A stretch of DNA of 64,000 nt from Glandiceps talaboti (lineage: Eukaryota; Hemichordata; Enteropneusta; Spengelidae), in NCBI RefSeq assembly GCF_964340395.1, contig NC_135567.1:6091899-6155898 (forward strand). Reading direction: 5' to 3'. A program made the translations under genes and the position numbers. Position 1 is the stretch's first letter; the number at the start of each line of letters is the position of its first letter. The notes below the pieces were generated by a model, which searched no databases, was not told the origin of the DNA, and saw only the letters and a list, made by a program, of their open reading frames with translations. Shown piece by piece: positions 45,119-53,455 of this stretch.

Positions 45119-45441
45119 TCTGTATTCAGACGCTTATGATATTTTGTCGTATGTTAGTAAAATAACAATCTTTCTGAAATATTTATTCATTATTAATTAT
45201 GTACACATATATAGCCCACAACATACGATATAATAATCAGCATGTACAGTGCACATTCTCTGTTCTATACACGTGATTCAGAACGCATACTACTCACTGA
45301 GCCTGGGATTCGAACACATAAAATATAATCTGTCTTGACTTCATGGAACGTCCAGCTCACACCATGTTTAAATCTATTAATTTCAGCGACAATTAAGTAC
45401 TACAGATAAATTACAAAAAATCAAGACGACTGTTGACAGTC
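45119..45441. mobile_element. 323-bp insertion with 14-bp direct repeats
   Basis: Flanked by identical AAGTCTAAATCTAG at 45105-45118 and 45442-45455. Removing the insert and one repeat joins SSLDLDL to HNKERELSDL in one frame, so it interrupted an ORF. The ends look like imperfect inverted repeats (TCTGTATTCAGACG at the left, CGACTGTTGACAGT at the right). Inside, the minus strand has TGTTCGAATCCCAGG, like a tRNA box B. The class is uncertain: SINE-like or MITE-like. Confidence 0.7.
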
Positions 45442-45850
45442 AAGTCTAAATCTAGTGATGAGGCATACGCGACTTCACCATCGATATCTAATGACTTGAC
45501 AGATACGTCTCCATCACTGGTCTTGTTAAATGTCAATTTCTTAGGTTGTGGTCCCTGATTGTCATCTTTGGTCTGTCTTTTTCTCGACGAGGTAGGAGCC
45601 CTTCTACGCGAGTTATTCGGATTCGTCGATAGTCGGCATTACCTACTGGCACAACACATCTGAATAGGTCATTCATATCAACATCGATGTCCGATAACCT
45701 CACCACTACTCCATCCTCATTTTCGTACGTAATCAGAAACTCGGTGAACAACATCGACGGAATGTGATCAATGGTTAAGCTGCAACACTACGGCAGATAT
45801 ATTTGTCTGCACTTTCCATGGCAATGCATTTGAACTTGTAAAGCATGCCC

Positions 45851-47317
45851 ATACGTCGTTATCAATTCGAAGTTCTTGTCTGAGGATTAAACCATTTGGC
45901 ATGTGAGTACAAATGATTGACGATAATTCGTTCAGATTCACAGTGAGACTGGGTTATCATACAGAGTAAGAAAAATGTTCATTCCATGTGAATACTGAGC
46001 TCTATTAAAATCAGTTGTCCTCTCGTGAGGTTGTTAAAAAAAATAGATCCTCATCTATGTCATACTTTATAGGAGTACCTGTACCAAATGGTTTTGACCA
46101 CCCTCGTTATTTATGAAACAAATCGGAAGTACCACGAAGTTGTTGTTACATTTTGACAACCGAATCTCAAACCACACGTGTGCGATTTACTAGAGGTGTA
46201 CTTGAAAGTCAGAATCGCAACAGAACATTTTTTGATTATTTTGAAGGCATATGGTGATGATTCAAACTCTATGTAATATCGCACAACTTATATTAACTTA
46301 CATAGATCACTAGTATTTCACTTTGCGTCATAAAATAAAGAAGTGTGAACACTATCATAGCATAAATGATATCGTCAAGTGATATTTTGCGACAAAATAA
46401 TTTACGCACCATTTTCTATTTTGTTTTGCGAGATTACACATTATATTGTATATTATTTTGTCACATTTCCCATTACAACCCCCTAGACAGAAAAGACTTG
46501 ATTGTAGCATAAAATATTATACATCTTGACTTCCACAGATTTCCGTATCAACCAACTATGCAACATTTACATGTAACTGTATAAATACATATGTAAATTA
46601 ACGACTCCATCGTTTTTAATGTATTAGATTGTTCTCAATTTTTTTATAATATATTTGTAAAACTATGTATCGTCACACGAAAATGTATCATGTTGCGTTG
46701 TAGAATGCTCGAGTGTCTGTGGCTGCGATCTTCGGTCGTGGTGTATATAGCAAATGGTAGGTGTTCGTAAGCCAGTTGAGAAAGTGAAGGACGTTCGATG
46801 CGTTCCTTGATTTTGCTAACACGGAATTACGGTGGGTTGAATGCTGGCGAGTATGTGGGTGTGGATATTACTTCGATACATTGAGTGCCTGCTTGAGCGT
46901 TTAGCCAAATGCCCAATGTGTGAGCGACCTGATTTTGATGTATTGGAACATTGTCCATTGTTATTTTTTAAATATACACTTCAATAAAGGAATTAGAAAT
47001 AAGGGTAATTTCCAAATTTGATTTCCATCCTTCAATTAATAATCTATGTTTTTGTATTGTTTCTAATTTTCTACTGTCACTACAAATCAGTAAACTGATG
47101 TTTTTAAGCATATGGCCGATTTTATCTGGCCAAATGGAATTACACCTTCAATGTTAATTTGAAAATTCTGGAAAAGTGTAATGCCGAAGACATTCTATTG
47201 GAAAGTAATACAAAATAGAAACAAGCAGTCATCCGACATGACTCAGTCCTGCAATGGATGTTTTCAGAGAATTGCCACACGTCATGGTAGTGTAATGTAT
47301 TAGATTGTATGAAATAT
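45851..47317. other. Intergenic sequence, nothing recognised
   Basis: AT-rich unique DNA. The open stretch at 47140-47373 (-) overlaps the family 1 fragment and is not supported. Confidence 0.45.
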
Positions 47318-47525
47318 AGTGGCAATGGCATTGTAGGACAACTGTATAGTTGATTGAATATTTGTATATACATTTTTTGAATGTTTATTTATTTGCCTAT
47401 TAATCCCTGTTGTTATCTTTCAAATATAAGTTATCATTTGTTATGGGTGTGGTCTAGTTGCTAGGCACATTTACATACATTTTTTGAATGTTATTCAATA
47501 GATACTATGTATGTACATCATCCGT
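47318..47525 (+). mobile_element. Family 1 element, short copy 4
   Basis: GGCAATGGCATTGTAGGACA resembles the family head. One and a half internal units follow (TTTGAATGTTTATTTATTTG, CCTATTAATCCCTGTTGTTA, TTATGGGTGTGGTCTAGTTG, CTAGGCACATTTACATACAT). Everything after about 47500 is lost. Confidence 0.65.
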
Positions 47526-47772
47526 TACCTAGCAACCCGGGCAGCGCCTTATTGAGTGGCAAGAATGAACAGTGGCGGGTAAACAAAAAACATTGTTAGC
47601 TGCGCCTCTAGCTGGAGTTCAACTACTACGCTACTCAAAGTACTTGGAAAACCTAAACACCTACTAAAAGCAATACTATCTTGAAAAATTACACATTTGT
47701 GGACTAAAATCGGACCCTTACACGTTTTTGAAGTCCTAATTCGACTGCAATTAGCCAAAGTTGTGGCCAGAG

Positions 47773-48135
47773 GTAATAATAATAATGTTGGTTTCTTATA
47801 TAGCGCTTTCCCACACCGTGCTCAAAGCGCTTTACAATTATTACCCCTGGCTCAGATCAGAACGGCACAACGGCCCTTTAGTCTTCCTCAACTCCCTGGG
47901 GAGCATACAATCCATTGCAGCCATTTCAGCGCATAGGATTAAAGCCTTCACATTGCAACCTACATCCTACCAGGTCCCCAATTATACAGCTGGGTTGACT
48001 GAAGCACAGTCGTGGTTCAAATCTTGCCCAAGGACTTTAGCCACTCAGAAACAAACAGCAGGCAGCGACAGGGCTCGAACCTGCAACCTGTAGATTCCAA
48101 GCCGGTCACGCCAACCATTCACCCATCATGACTCC
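47773..48135 (-). mobile_element. tRNA-derived SINE
   Basis: Reading the minus strand from about 48135: ATGGTTGGCGTGACCGG (box A-like), then GCAGGTTCGAGCCCTGTCGC (box B), the two internal RNA polymerase III promoter boxes. A body of about 230 bp follows. The 3' part has AAAGCGCTTTGAGCACGGTG and GGGAAAGCGCTATATAAGAA, and it ends in an (ATT)n tail at 47773-47788. This tail type is shared with CR1/L2-like LINEs in many animals, which suggests LINE-assisted mobility (known for such SINEs; inferred here). The plus-strand ORFs across it are artefacts. Confidence 0.82.
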
Positions 48136-48215
48136 ATGCTGACATCTATGCATGAGTCTTAGGTAACCTACAATGTGAGTCTTAGGTAACCTATGCTGAC
48201 ATCTATGCATACTTC
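48136..48215. repeat. Short local duplication
   Basis: GCTGACATCTATGCAT occurs at about 48138 and 48191, and GTGAGTCTTAGGTAACCTA-type sequence occurs twice between them. Confidence 0.75.
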
Positions 48216-48504
48216 ATTACCAAGCTGAGTCTGTACACTCACTCACAACTGAAATCGTACAAAAGTTTAGATGCTTATCAATTTGTTGTTACTTGACAAA
48301 ATTTTGATGTAATGTGTAAACGAATTCAAATTACTAACTATCACAACACTGGATTTCAGTTTGTCGGAAAGGTATGACATTCACAAAGTATCTTCACTTA
48401 GCCTCTGAACTGCGTATGGGCTGCACTCAAAACAGATGCCACAGTGATTGCCGTTCATTGTATTTTTGTATTTGCATGGCTGGCTCGGTGAAGCTTGTTC
48501 ACAT

Positions 48505-48534
48505 CATGGAAGTACAACCCACGTTATACTTCCA
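48505..48534. other. 30-nt insertion with 9-bp direct repeats in SWIM motif
   Basis: TGTTCACAT occurs at 48496-48504 and 48535-48543. Between them lie 30 bases whose ends are nearly inverted (CATGGAAGTA ... TATACTTCCA). The added 39 bases keep the frame and duplicate the CSH codons of the zinc ligands. It looks like a transposon excision footprint or a tiny insertion. Confidence 0.75.
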
Positions 48535-48976
48535 TGTTCACATGTAGGAGCGGACCAGTTCTACATTGATGCAGTGACTCAATTCAAGAGAAGAACTGAC
48601 ATGTCAGCATGTACTTTAAAAGTTTGCTCATTTCAAACAGCTTTGCAACTCCAGTGTCACAGGACGTGTGGTTAGCGGTAGTGACAAATCTACAGGGAAA
48701 GCCCCTCTAGTGAAGTCTGCGCCACCATTAACACCAGGTGAATTAAAATACTTTGTGATTAAACTTGAGAAAACAGGTGTAAAAAGTTCCGTGTTACGTA
48801 TACACATCCTGACACATACAAGTAATCTGTACCAATGTCAACAAAGCTAGTCAAACTGCTGACTAAACGCTACAACCCATTGTTCCATGACCTCCTGTAT
48901 AATGAGTTTTTGATAAAGTGTAACAATGTGAGTCTTATGTTATGGTTGTATTCATGAAATAGATGCCATTGAAAGT

Positions 48977-49417
48977 TTGAAAGTGCGTCTAATAAATGAT
49001 GGGCATGTAAGAGTTGAAAGTTTACAATGTGGTCTGTATAGAAGCACTAAGTATATCTTTCTTGCTGGTCCCCCTGATGCTTTAATTAGATGTGAGTGTC
49101 ATGGAATTTTCACAGCTGAAGTCAAGTTTCCCCTCAAATGTAAAGATAGGACTCCACAAATGCAAACAGAATCAGATGCATCATTTTGTATGCAAAACAT
49201 TGGTGGAAAGTATGTTTTAAAGCGAACTCATCCATATTTTTATCAAGTCCAGCTACACATGTTTTTAGTTGGTATTCCGTGTAGCTATTTTGTTATTTGG
49301 TCACCTGTGGGTGAAATAATTCAGCAAGTGTATTTTGATGAAATCTTCATGGAGCAGATGATAAAGAAAGCTGATAAATGTTTTCAGGCATTGTATTCTC
49401 CACGAGATACTAGTTAA
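48977..49417 (+). CDS. YqaJ-like nuclease domain ORF (146 aa)
   Basis: The open frame carries LAGPPDALIRCECHG (residues 29-43) with Asp34 at the place of the family's GASPDG aspartate, then AEVKFP with Glu48 and Lys50 as the ExK pair, and FYQVQ (88-92) as the YYQVQ motif. FVIWSPVGE and an acidic/hydrophobic helix follow. All expected catalytic residues of the PD-(D/E)XK YqaJ fold are present. The N-terminal helices of the fold lie upstream in other frames (LYNEFLIKCNNVSLM, about 48893-48937). The ATG is simply the first in frame and not necessarily a real start. Confidence 0.65.
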   Translation: MKVRLINDGHVRVESLQCGLYRSTKYIFLAGPPDALIRCECHGIFTAEVKFPLKCKDRTPQMQTESDASFCMQNIGGKYVLKRTHPYFYQVQLHMFLVGIPCSYFVIWSPVGEIIQQVYFDEIFMEQMIKKADKCFQALYSPRDTS

Positions 49418-49475
49418 GTGGTATTCCAGAAAATACCAACAACTTGGGAGCACAGAGAACCATACAGGTAGTGAG

Positions 49476-49673
49476 TTGCCATATGACACATATTCATATA
49501 CATCCGTTTGTTATTGCCCTGGTGACAGTTTTTTTTCGAGGGACATGATTGTTTGTAGTAACAAAGATTGTCAAGTGAAATACTACCACTTGGATTGTTT
49601 GAAAATTAAGCATGCTAAGCAGGGGAAGTGGTTTTGTCCAAGTTGTTCTAAGAAAAGGACAGGAAAAATATAG
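49476..49673 (+). CDS. PHD-finger ORF (65 aa)
   Basis: C12-x-C14, C27-x4-C32, H38-x2-C41, C54-x2-C57 give the complete Cys4-His-Cys3 ligand set. VKYYHLDCL and GKWFCPSC are typical PHD motifs. It lies 58 bp after the YqaJ ORF in another frame. PHD fingers usually bind histone H3 tails; here it is probably the C-terminal domain of the same former protein. Confidence 0.7.
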   Translation: MPYDTYSYTSVCYCPGDSFFSRDMIVCSNKDCQVKYYHLDCLKIKHAKQGKWFCPSCSKKRTGKI

Positions 49674-49702
49674 ATTGTCCTACACAGTAACACACCACAC
49701 AG

Positions 49703-49915
49703 TGTTGATGATGACTAGGTAACTCGGTGAAACAATGGGCAAATGTTAATGATGACTAGGTAACTCGGTGAAACAATGGTGCAAATATTGATGATGATTG
49801 GGTAACTAGGTGAAACAATGGGCAAATGTTGATGATGACTAGGTACTAGGTAACTAGGTGAAACAATGGGCAAATGTTGATGATTGGCTAACTAGGTGAA
49901 ACAATGGGCAACATT
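49703..49915. repeat. About 42-48-bp minisatellite
   Basis: Five imperfect copies of TGATGATGACTAGGTAACT followed by GGTGAAACAATGGGCAAATG, just downstream of the PHD ORF. One copy has an internal TAGGTAC duplication and the last is shortened. Confidence 0.92.
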
Positions 49916-50853
49916 AATAGCAAGTACTGTCTGATGAGTAGCAAATCATTAATGTAAATGAATCATATTTAGCACCGTGATGCATGGGCATCATGGCACA
50001 ATAAAGCTAAGATTGTGATTATCTAAAATAACAAAAATGTCAATATAAATTTTCAAAACCCAGTCTTTTCTTATTGTAGTGGTAGATTTATGTGTACTTA
50101 CTTGTCTATGGTGTAAGTTCAATAAATATGTATGTCAACATGTAGCTCGAGAGTCGGGTAATACATTGTTGCAATTGGTTGCTAAGGGCACGGCCGCTCT
50201 CACTCGTGTCACTTTCTCCGCACACTATAATTTATATAGGGTATGCAATCCTAATTTGCACATTTCACCGTTCGCACATTCACAACCAAACAATCTGTAC
50301 ACAAATTTCACAATTCATCGGCACTGTCTTTCAAGTAAATATACTATAACCAGAATGTTCATATTTTAACGATAACCCAAGATATTGTAAAGGAAAAACT
50401 ATGCCGATTTTCTCTTTATGTGCGTTACCAATTTCGGTAACATGGTATACGCAGAAAGCCCGAGTGTGGCTGTTTTGTCGCAAAGCAGGCATTGCCGTAA
50501 TTTGTACGATAGCCGCGTTCACATGTGTGTTTTGATCGATGTCGACTCGGTGGTGTACGTCATTGACCTTGTTGCAAGATGTGGTAAGGCATGTCTTTGT
50601 TTTGAAAGCATGCCTTCATTTCTTCATCATTGGCAATCTATTACAATGGTCACCGTGTGTGGTTACGTGAGCAGACCGCGTACAAGGTAATGTTTTCACT
50701 CTTACAGTGTTTTTTTTACTACCTGTCTAGCGAAGCGTCGTGGTAGTTACAGTAAATTAGTTGTTTTCAGTTTAGTCATTGCTTTTAGTTATTTGTAATC
50801 CATCTTATTTGTTTATGGTCAAGTTTTCCCGATAATAGTTGCCATAACTCGGT
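49916..50853. other. Intergenic sequence with an unsupported open stretch
   Basis: The plus-strand ORF 50418-50690 ends at a donor-like CAAG|GTAATG. It is Cys-rich but matches no family I know, and no acceptor partner was found. The rest is unique AT-rich sequence. Confidence 0.4.
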
Positions 50854-51026
50854 GAGTATCAATCTGCTAAGACAGTGCTCTATACCGCAGTGGCAGAGCG
50901 CAATAGTTTTGGTAGTACTGGAACTCTTTCTTGGTTGTAACTCGGAGTTGTCTGTTGATCGCACAATATATTGCTATTGCGCTCTGCCACTGTGGTATAG
51001 AGCACTGTCTTAGCAGATTGATACTC
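50854..51026. repeat. 53-bp-arm inverted repeat (hairpin)
   Basis: Arms 50854-50906 and 50974-51026 are reverse complements with one mismatch (ATACCGCAG versus the complement of CTGTGGTAT). Outer ends are GAGTATCAATCTGCTAAGAC and its complement; inner ends GCGCAATAG and CTATTGCGC. Loop 67 bp. Flanks ATAACTCGGT and AGTGTTATAT hint that an older repeat extends outward. It could be a MITE-like foldback or a hairpin RNA source. Confidence 0.93.
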
Positions 51027-53455
51027 AGTGTTATATAAGTAGAATTGTTAACATAATCACATAATATTTTGACATGTCAATATGAAGAATTATTGCTCTA
51101 ACATTTATATAAATATCAAAATTAAAATGAACAATTTTTTGTTTCAACATTTATATAAGTATTTCCTCTTGTGCATGTCCCATGTCAATATATTTCTTTT
51201 ACTTCCACTTGCACATCTACTATATTTCCTCCAGTAGTAGAATTTCTTTATTTTCATAGAACTATTTTCAGATAAAATCATGACAAAACTTGCAGATAAT
51301 TTTAATTACCTAAAACCTAAAAGATCATGCAATTATGAAAACAATGACGAACGTGTATGTTTTCCTGATAGACTAAGCAAGATGTATCAAGGACAGCTGG
51401 TCCAAATTGTTTTGAAATAAAAAGGTAGTCAGTCTAGAAAGACGTCTCTCTATTAATGCTACAATGTTTACAGTTTTCAAGACTTGTTGGTATCATACCA
51501 TACAATGTAACCAAAATCATATCAGACGCCTGCTCGTTGGTAATCTTTCTACTAAATTTCATGTAAATGCATTGATAATTCTTTGAGATATACTGCAAAG
51601 TAAACAAGTTAAGGTGAAATGATAATCTGTCTAGAACCAGCATATATATTAAACTACTGTATTGTTCCATGGACAAGGCTTTTTTCCTTGCCTTTCATTG
51701 TGCTGTACTGTGCCATCACGGTACTCAGATTAGATGATGTTATTGTGAATGTAATAAAGATATATTGTTTCAATAGATTTCAACCGAGTGGTGTTGATGA
51801 AGAGGTTTAGAGCTCTATGTACACACAGCTAGATTGCTTCTAGTATGTCTCGTCTAGTCTCGCTTCACTTCTCATGTCATTTTTGCCCTTTTTCACGTTT
51901 TTGGTTTACTGAAGGTTTGAGTACTCCCAATACGAAATATATATTATATAACATAATTTAGGTTAGCATTTGCATTCTTTGTGAAACTGGGTAAAAAGTG
52001 CCCCCCCCCCCCCTGTAGGTAACATCTAGATTTTTTTGAGAGTGGTTTCATACCTTCTGTTCCCATGTTCATATGAATTTGCCTCCCCAGAGGGCGCCGT
52101 GATAACTGCGTCATAGAAGTACGTTCATCACGTCTCTCCAAATCCACTTTGACGCACAATCTTATTATATTGGTTACTCAGTACTTTCGTTTAGAATGGC
52201 TGACACGCGCGGTACATTTAGGCTTTATAAAATGTACTATTATCAGTGACAATAAAGAACCAATTATTACAAACATTGGGTGGGAGAAATCCCTAATTAT
52301 TCTTTGCCTCTACAACAGGTAATCTGAAATGAAGAAACTAAATTTTCACTGTTGTGAGTAGTTATAAAAAAATTAACAAATAATTCACACATTAAAAACA
52401 CATTTTCTTATGATTTAAAAAAAAAAAACTTAATCCATTTCCTTTGAAAAGCTGTTAACCCACTCTATATTTGTCTGTACAATTGTCTGTATTCACCAGG
52501 AATACAGGTGAGACTATGCCTTATACAGGAAGCATGATTTACCATTAATATATGGTAAATATAGGCTATACAACATGAATAAACACTAGTTTTGTACTGG
52601 TAAATACTTTGCCTGTATTTTTCAGAATTATAGTCAAATATTTACAATACAGACACTGATAACATACTCTTTCCTGTATTTACCCATTCATTTATAATGC
52701 TGCCCAGGTATGGGTGACAGTACGGTTAATGGTTGCATTATTACTTCTGAAAATGGTCTTTTAGCACCAGGCATTTAAAATAACGATTCATTTTCTAATT
52801 TTTGTGCATGGCATTATGAAAGCATACATGTAGTAGGTGGCATTCCTGTGTTGTATCTTTTGATTTTCTCCATTATTCATTGATGATTTTCATCCATGTG
52901 TTCCTCTACATCAAATAGTAAGACACAATCATACATTTACTCATATTCAGACACTAGTGTTGCTCATTTTCTTTCAAGAGATACACTTTTCCCGCCATAC
53001 GTTCATTCAATTACACAATACAACAAATGTTAGCTTTTAAAGATAATTTATTATAAGGTCAGGCAAGCACTCAAATATCATGTAGAATTGCATGTAAAAC
53101 AAGCTTTCACTCAAACAAGCTTTCAGTCGAAGACATCATCCCCCAATTGTTGTGTTATATGGCAATGTTATTGTGCACTTTTTATGGTTTCTCTAGATAC
53201 AAAACAGCATCATTCATTGACCAACTGCTATTTGACCTTGAATATGGAGATCAAAGTCAAAGATCAAGATTTTAAAACGGAAGCTTACCTTTGGGTATAG
53301 ACATTTAAAAGGTGTCTTTTGTGTATTCAACTTCTTGAGTTAATGTAGAAACAAACAATTTGGTTATTTTACTTTGAAAATGTTTTTCAAAGTGAAATGT
53401 CAATGTCTCATTAGAAAGTTCATCATACTATAAGTTCTTTATTCGCAATAACACA
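51027..53455. other. Intergenic sequence, nothing recognised
   Basis: AT-rich unique DNA with a C-run at 52002-52013 and an A-run at 52418-52428. Open stretches at 51434, 51619, 51944 and 53088 lack support. Confidence 0.45.

Larger units (their letters stand above)
43910..45850 (-). pseudogene. Decayed PB1-like/coiled-coil/Cys-His protein gene
   Basis: A minus-strand protein read in several frames. Upstream part (about 45840-45600): KCIAMESADKYICRSVAA, FLITYENEDGVVVRLSDIDV and RRIRITR, with the strand and acidic-loop pattern of a PB1 domain (inference). After a frameshift near 45560-45615 comes an S/R-rich and Lys-rich linker to DGEVAYASSLDLDL. The frame then resumes across an insertion at LHNKERELSDLQDKLEVLKE (about 45105-45040), a coiled coil. 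Next DGCHLREGHNKSHC (about 44940-44900), a Cys/His knuckle-like motif, and helical KRELQDRLMLSVERKIETAL and YLVETATGLQP (44790-44660). KSHYGSKIPTKLDQEKEKYQ (44625-44570) and a Ser/Gln/Pro-rich C-terminus follow, ending FAED-stop at 43910. Several stops and shifts mean it is probably a pseudogene. I recall similar multi-copy invertebrate proteins but no named gene. Confidence 0.6.
48395..49673 (+). pseudogene. Decayed SWIM / YqaJ-nuclease / PHD-finger protein locus
   Basis: Three domains in the order SWIM zinc finger, YqaJ (lambda exonuclease-like PD-(D/E)XK fold) and PHD finger, spread over three frames. SWIM: VWAALKTDATVIAVHC, CICMAG, then after a one-base shift LGEACSH (48410-48510), continuing as CSHVGADQFYIDAVTQ. 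A linker has LVKSAPPLTPGELKYF (about 48705-48755). The YqaJ ORF is 48977-49417 and the PHD ORF 49476-49673. Multi-copy genes with this layout occur in several invertebrates (recalled, unnamed). The shifts, and a stop between YqaJ and PHD, suggest a pseudogene, but an intron cannot be excluded. Function in the family is unknown; the nuclease fold suggests DNA processing. Confidence 0.65.

Noticed and set aside
45119-45441. A genuine tRNA gene suggested by TGTTCGAATCCCAGG
   Set aside because: No cloverleaf can be drawn: acceptor and anticodon arms do not pair, so only a box B-like motif is claimed.
47761-48093. 110-codon plus-strand ORF with a plausible composition
   Set aside because: It lies wholly within the minus-strand tRNA-derived SINE.
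49703-49915. CRISPR-like spacing downstream of a YqaJ nuclease
   Set aside because: Imperfect contiguous minisatellite with no spacers; proximity to a nuclease ORF is coincidental.
50418-50690. Cys-rich ORF ending at a donor-like CAAG|GTAATG
   Set aside because: Considered as a coding exon, but no partner exon, no family match and an overlapping open frame on the other strand leave it unsupported.
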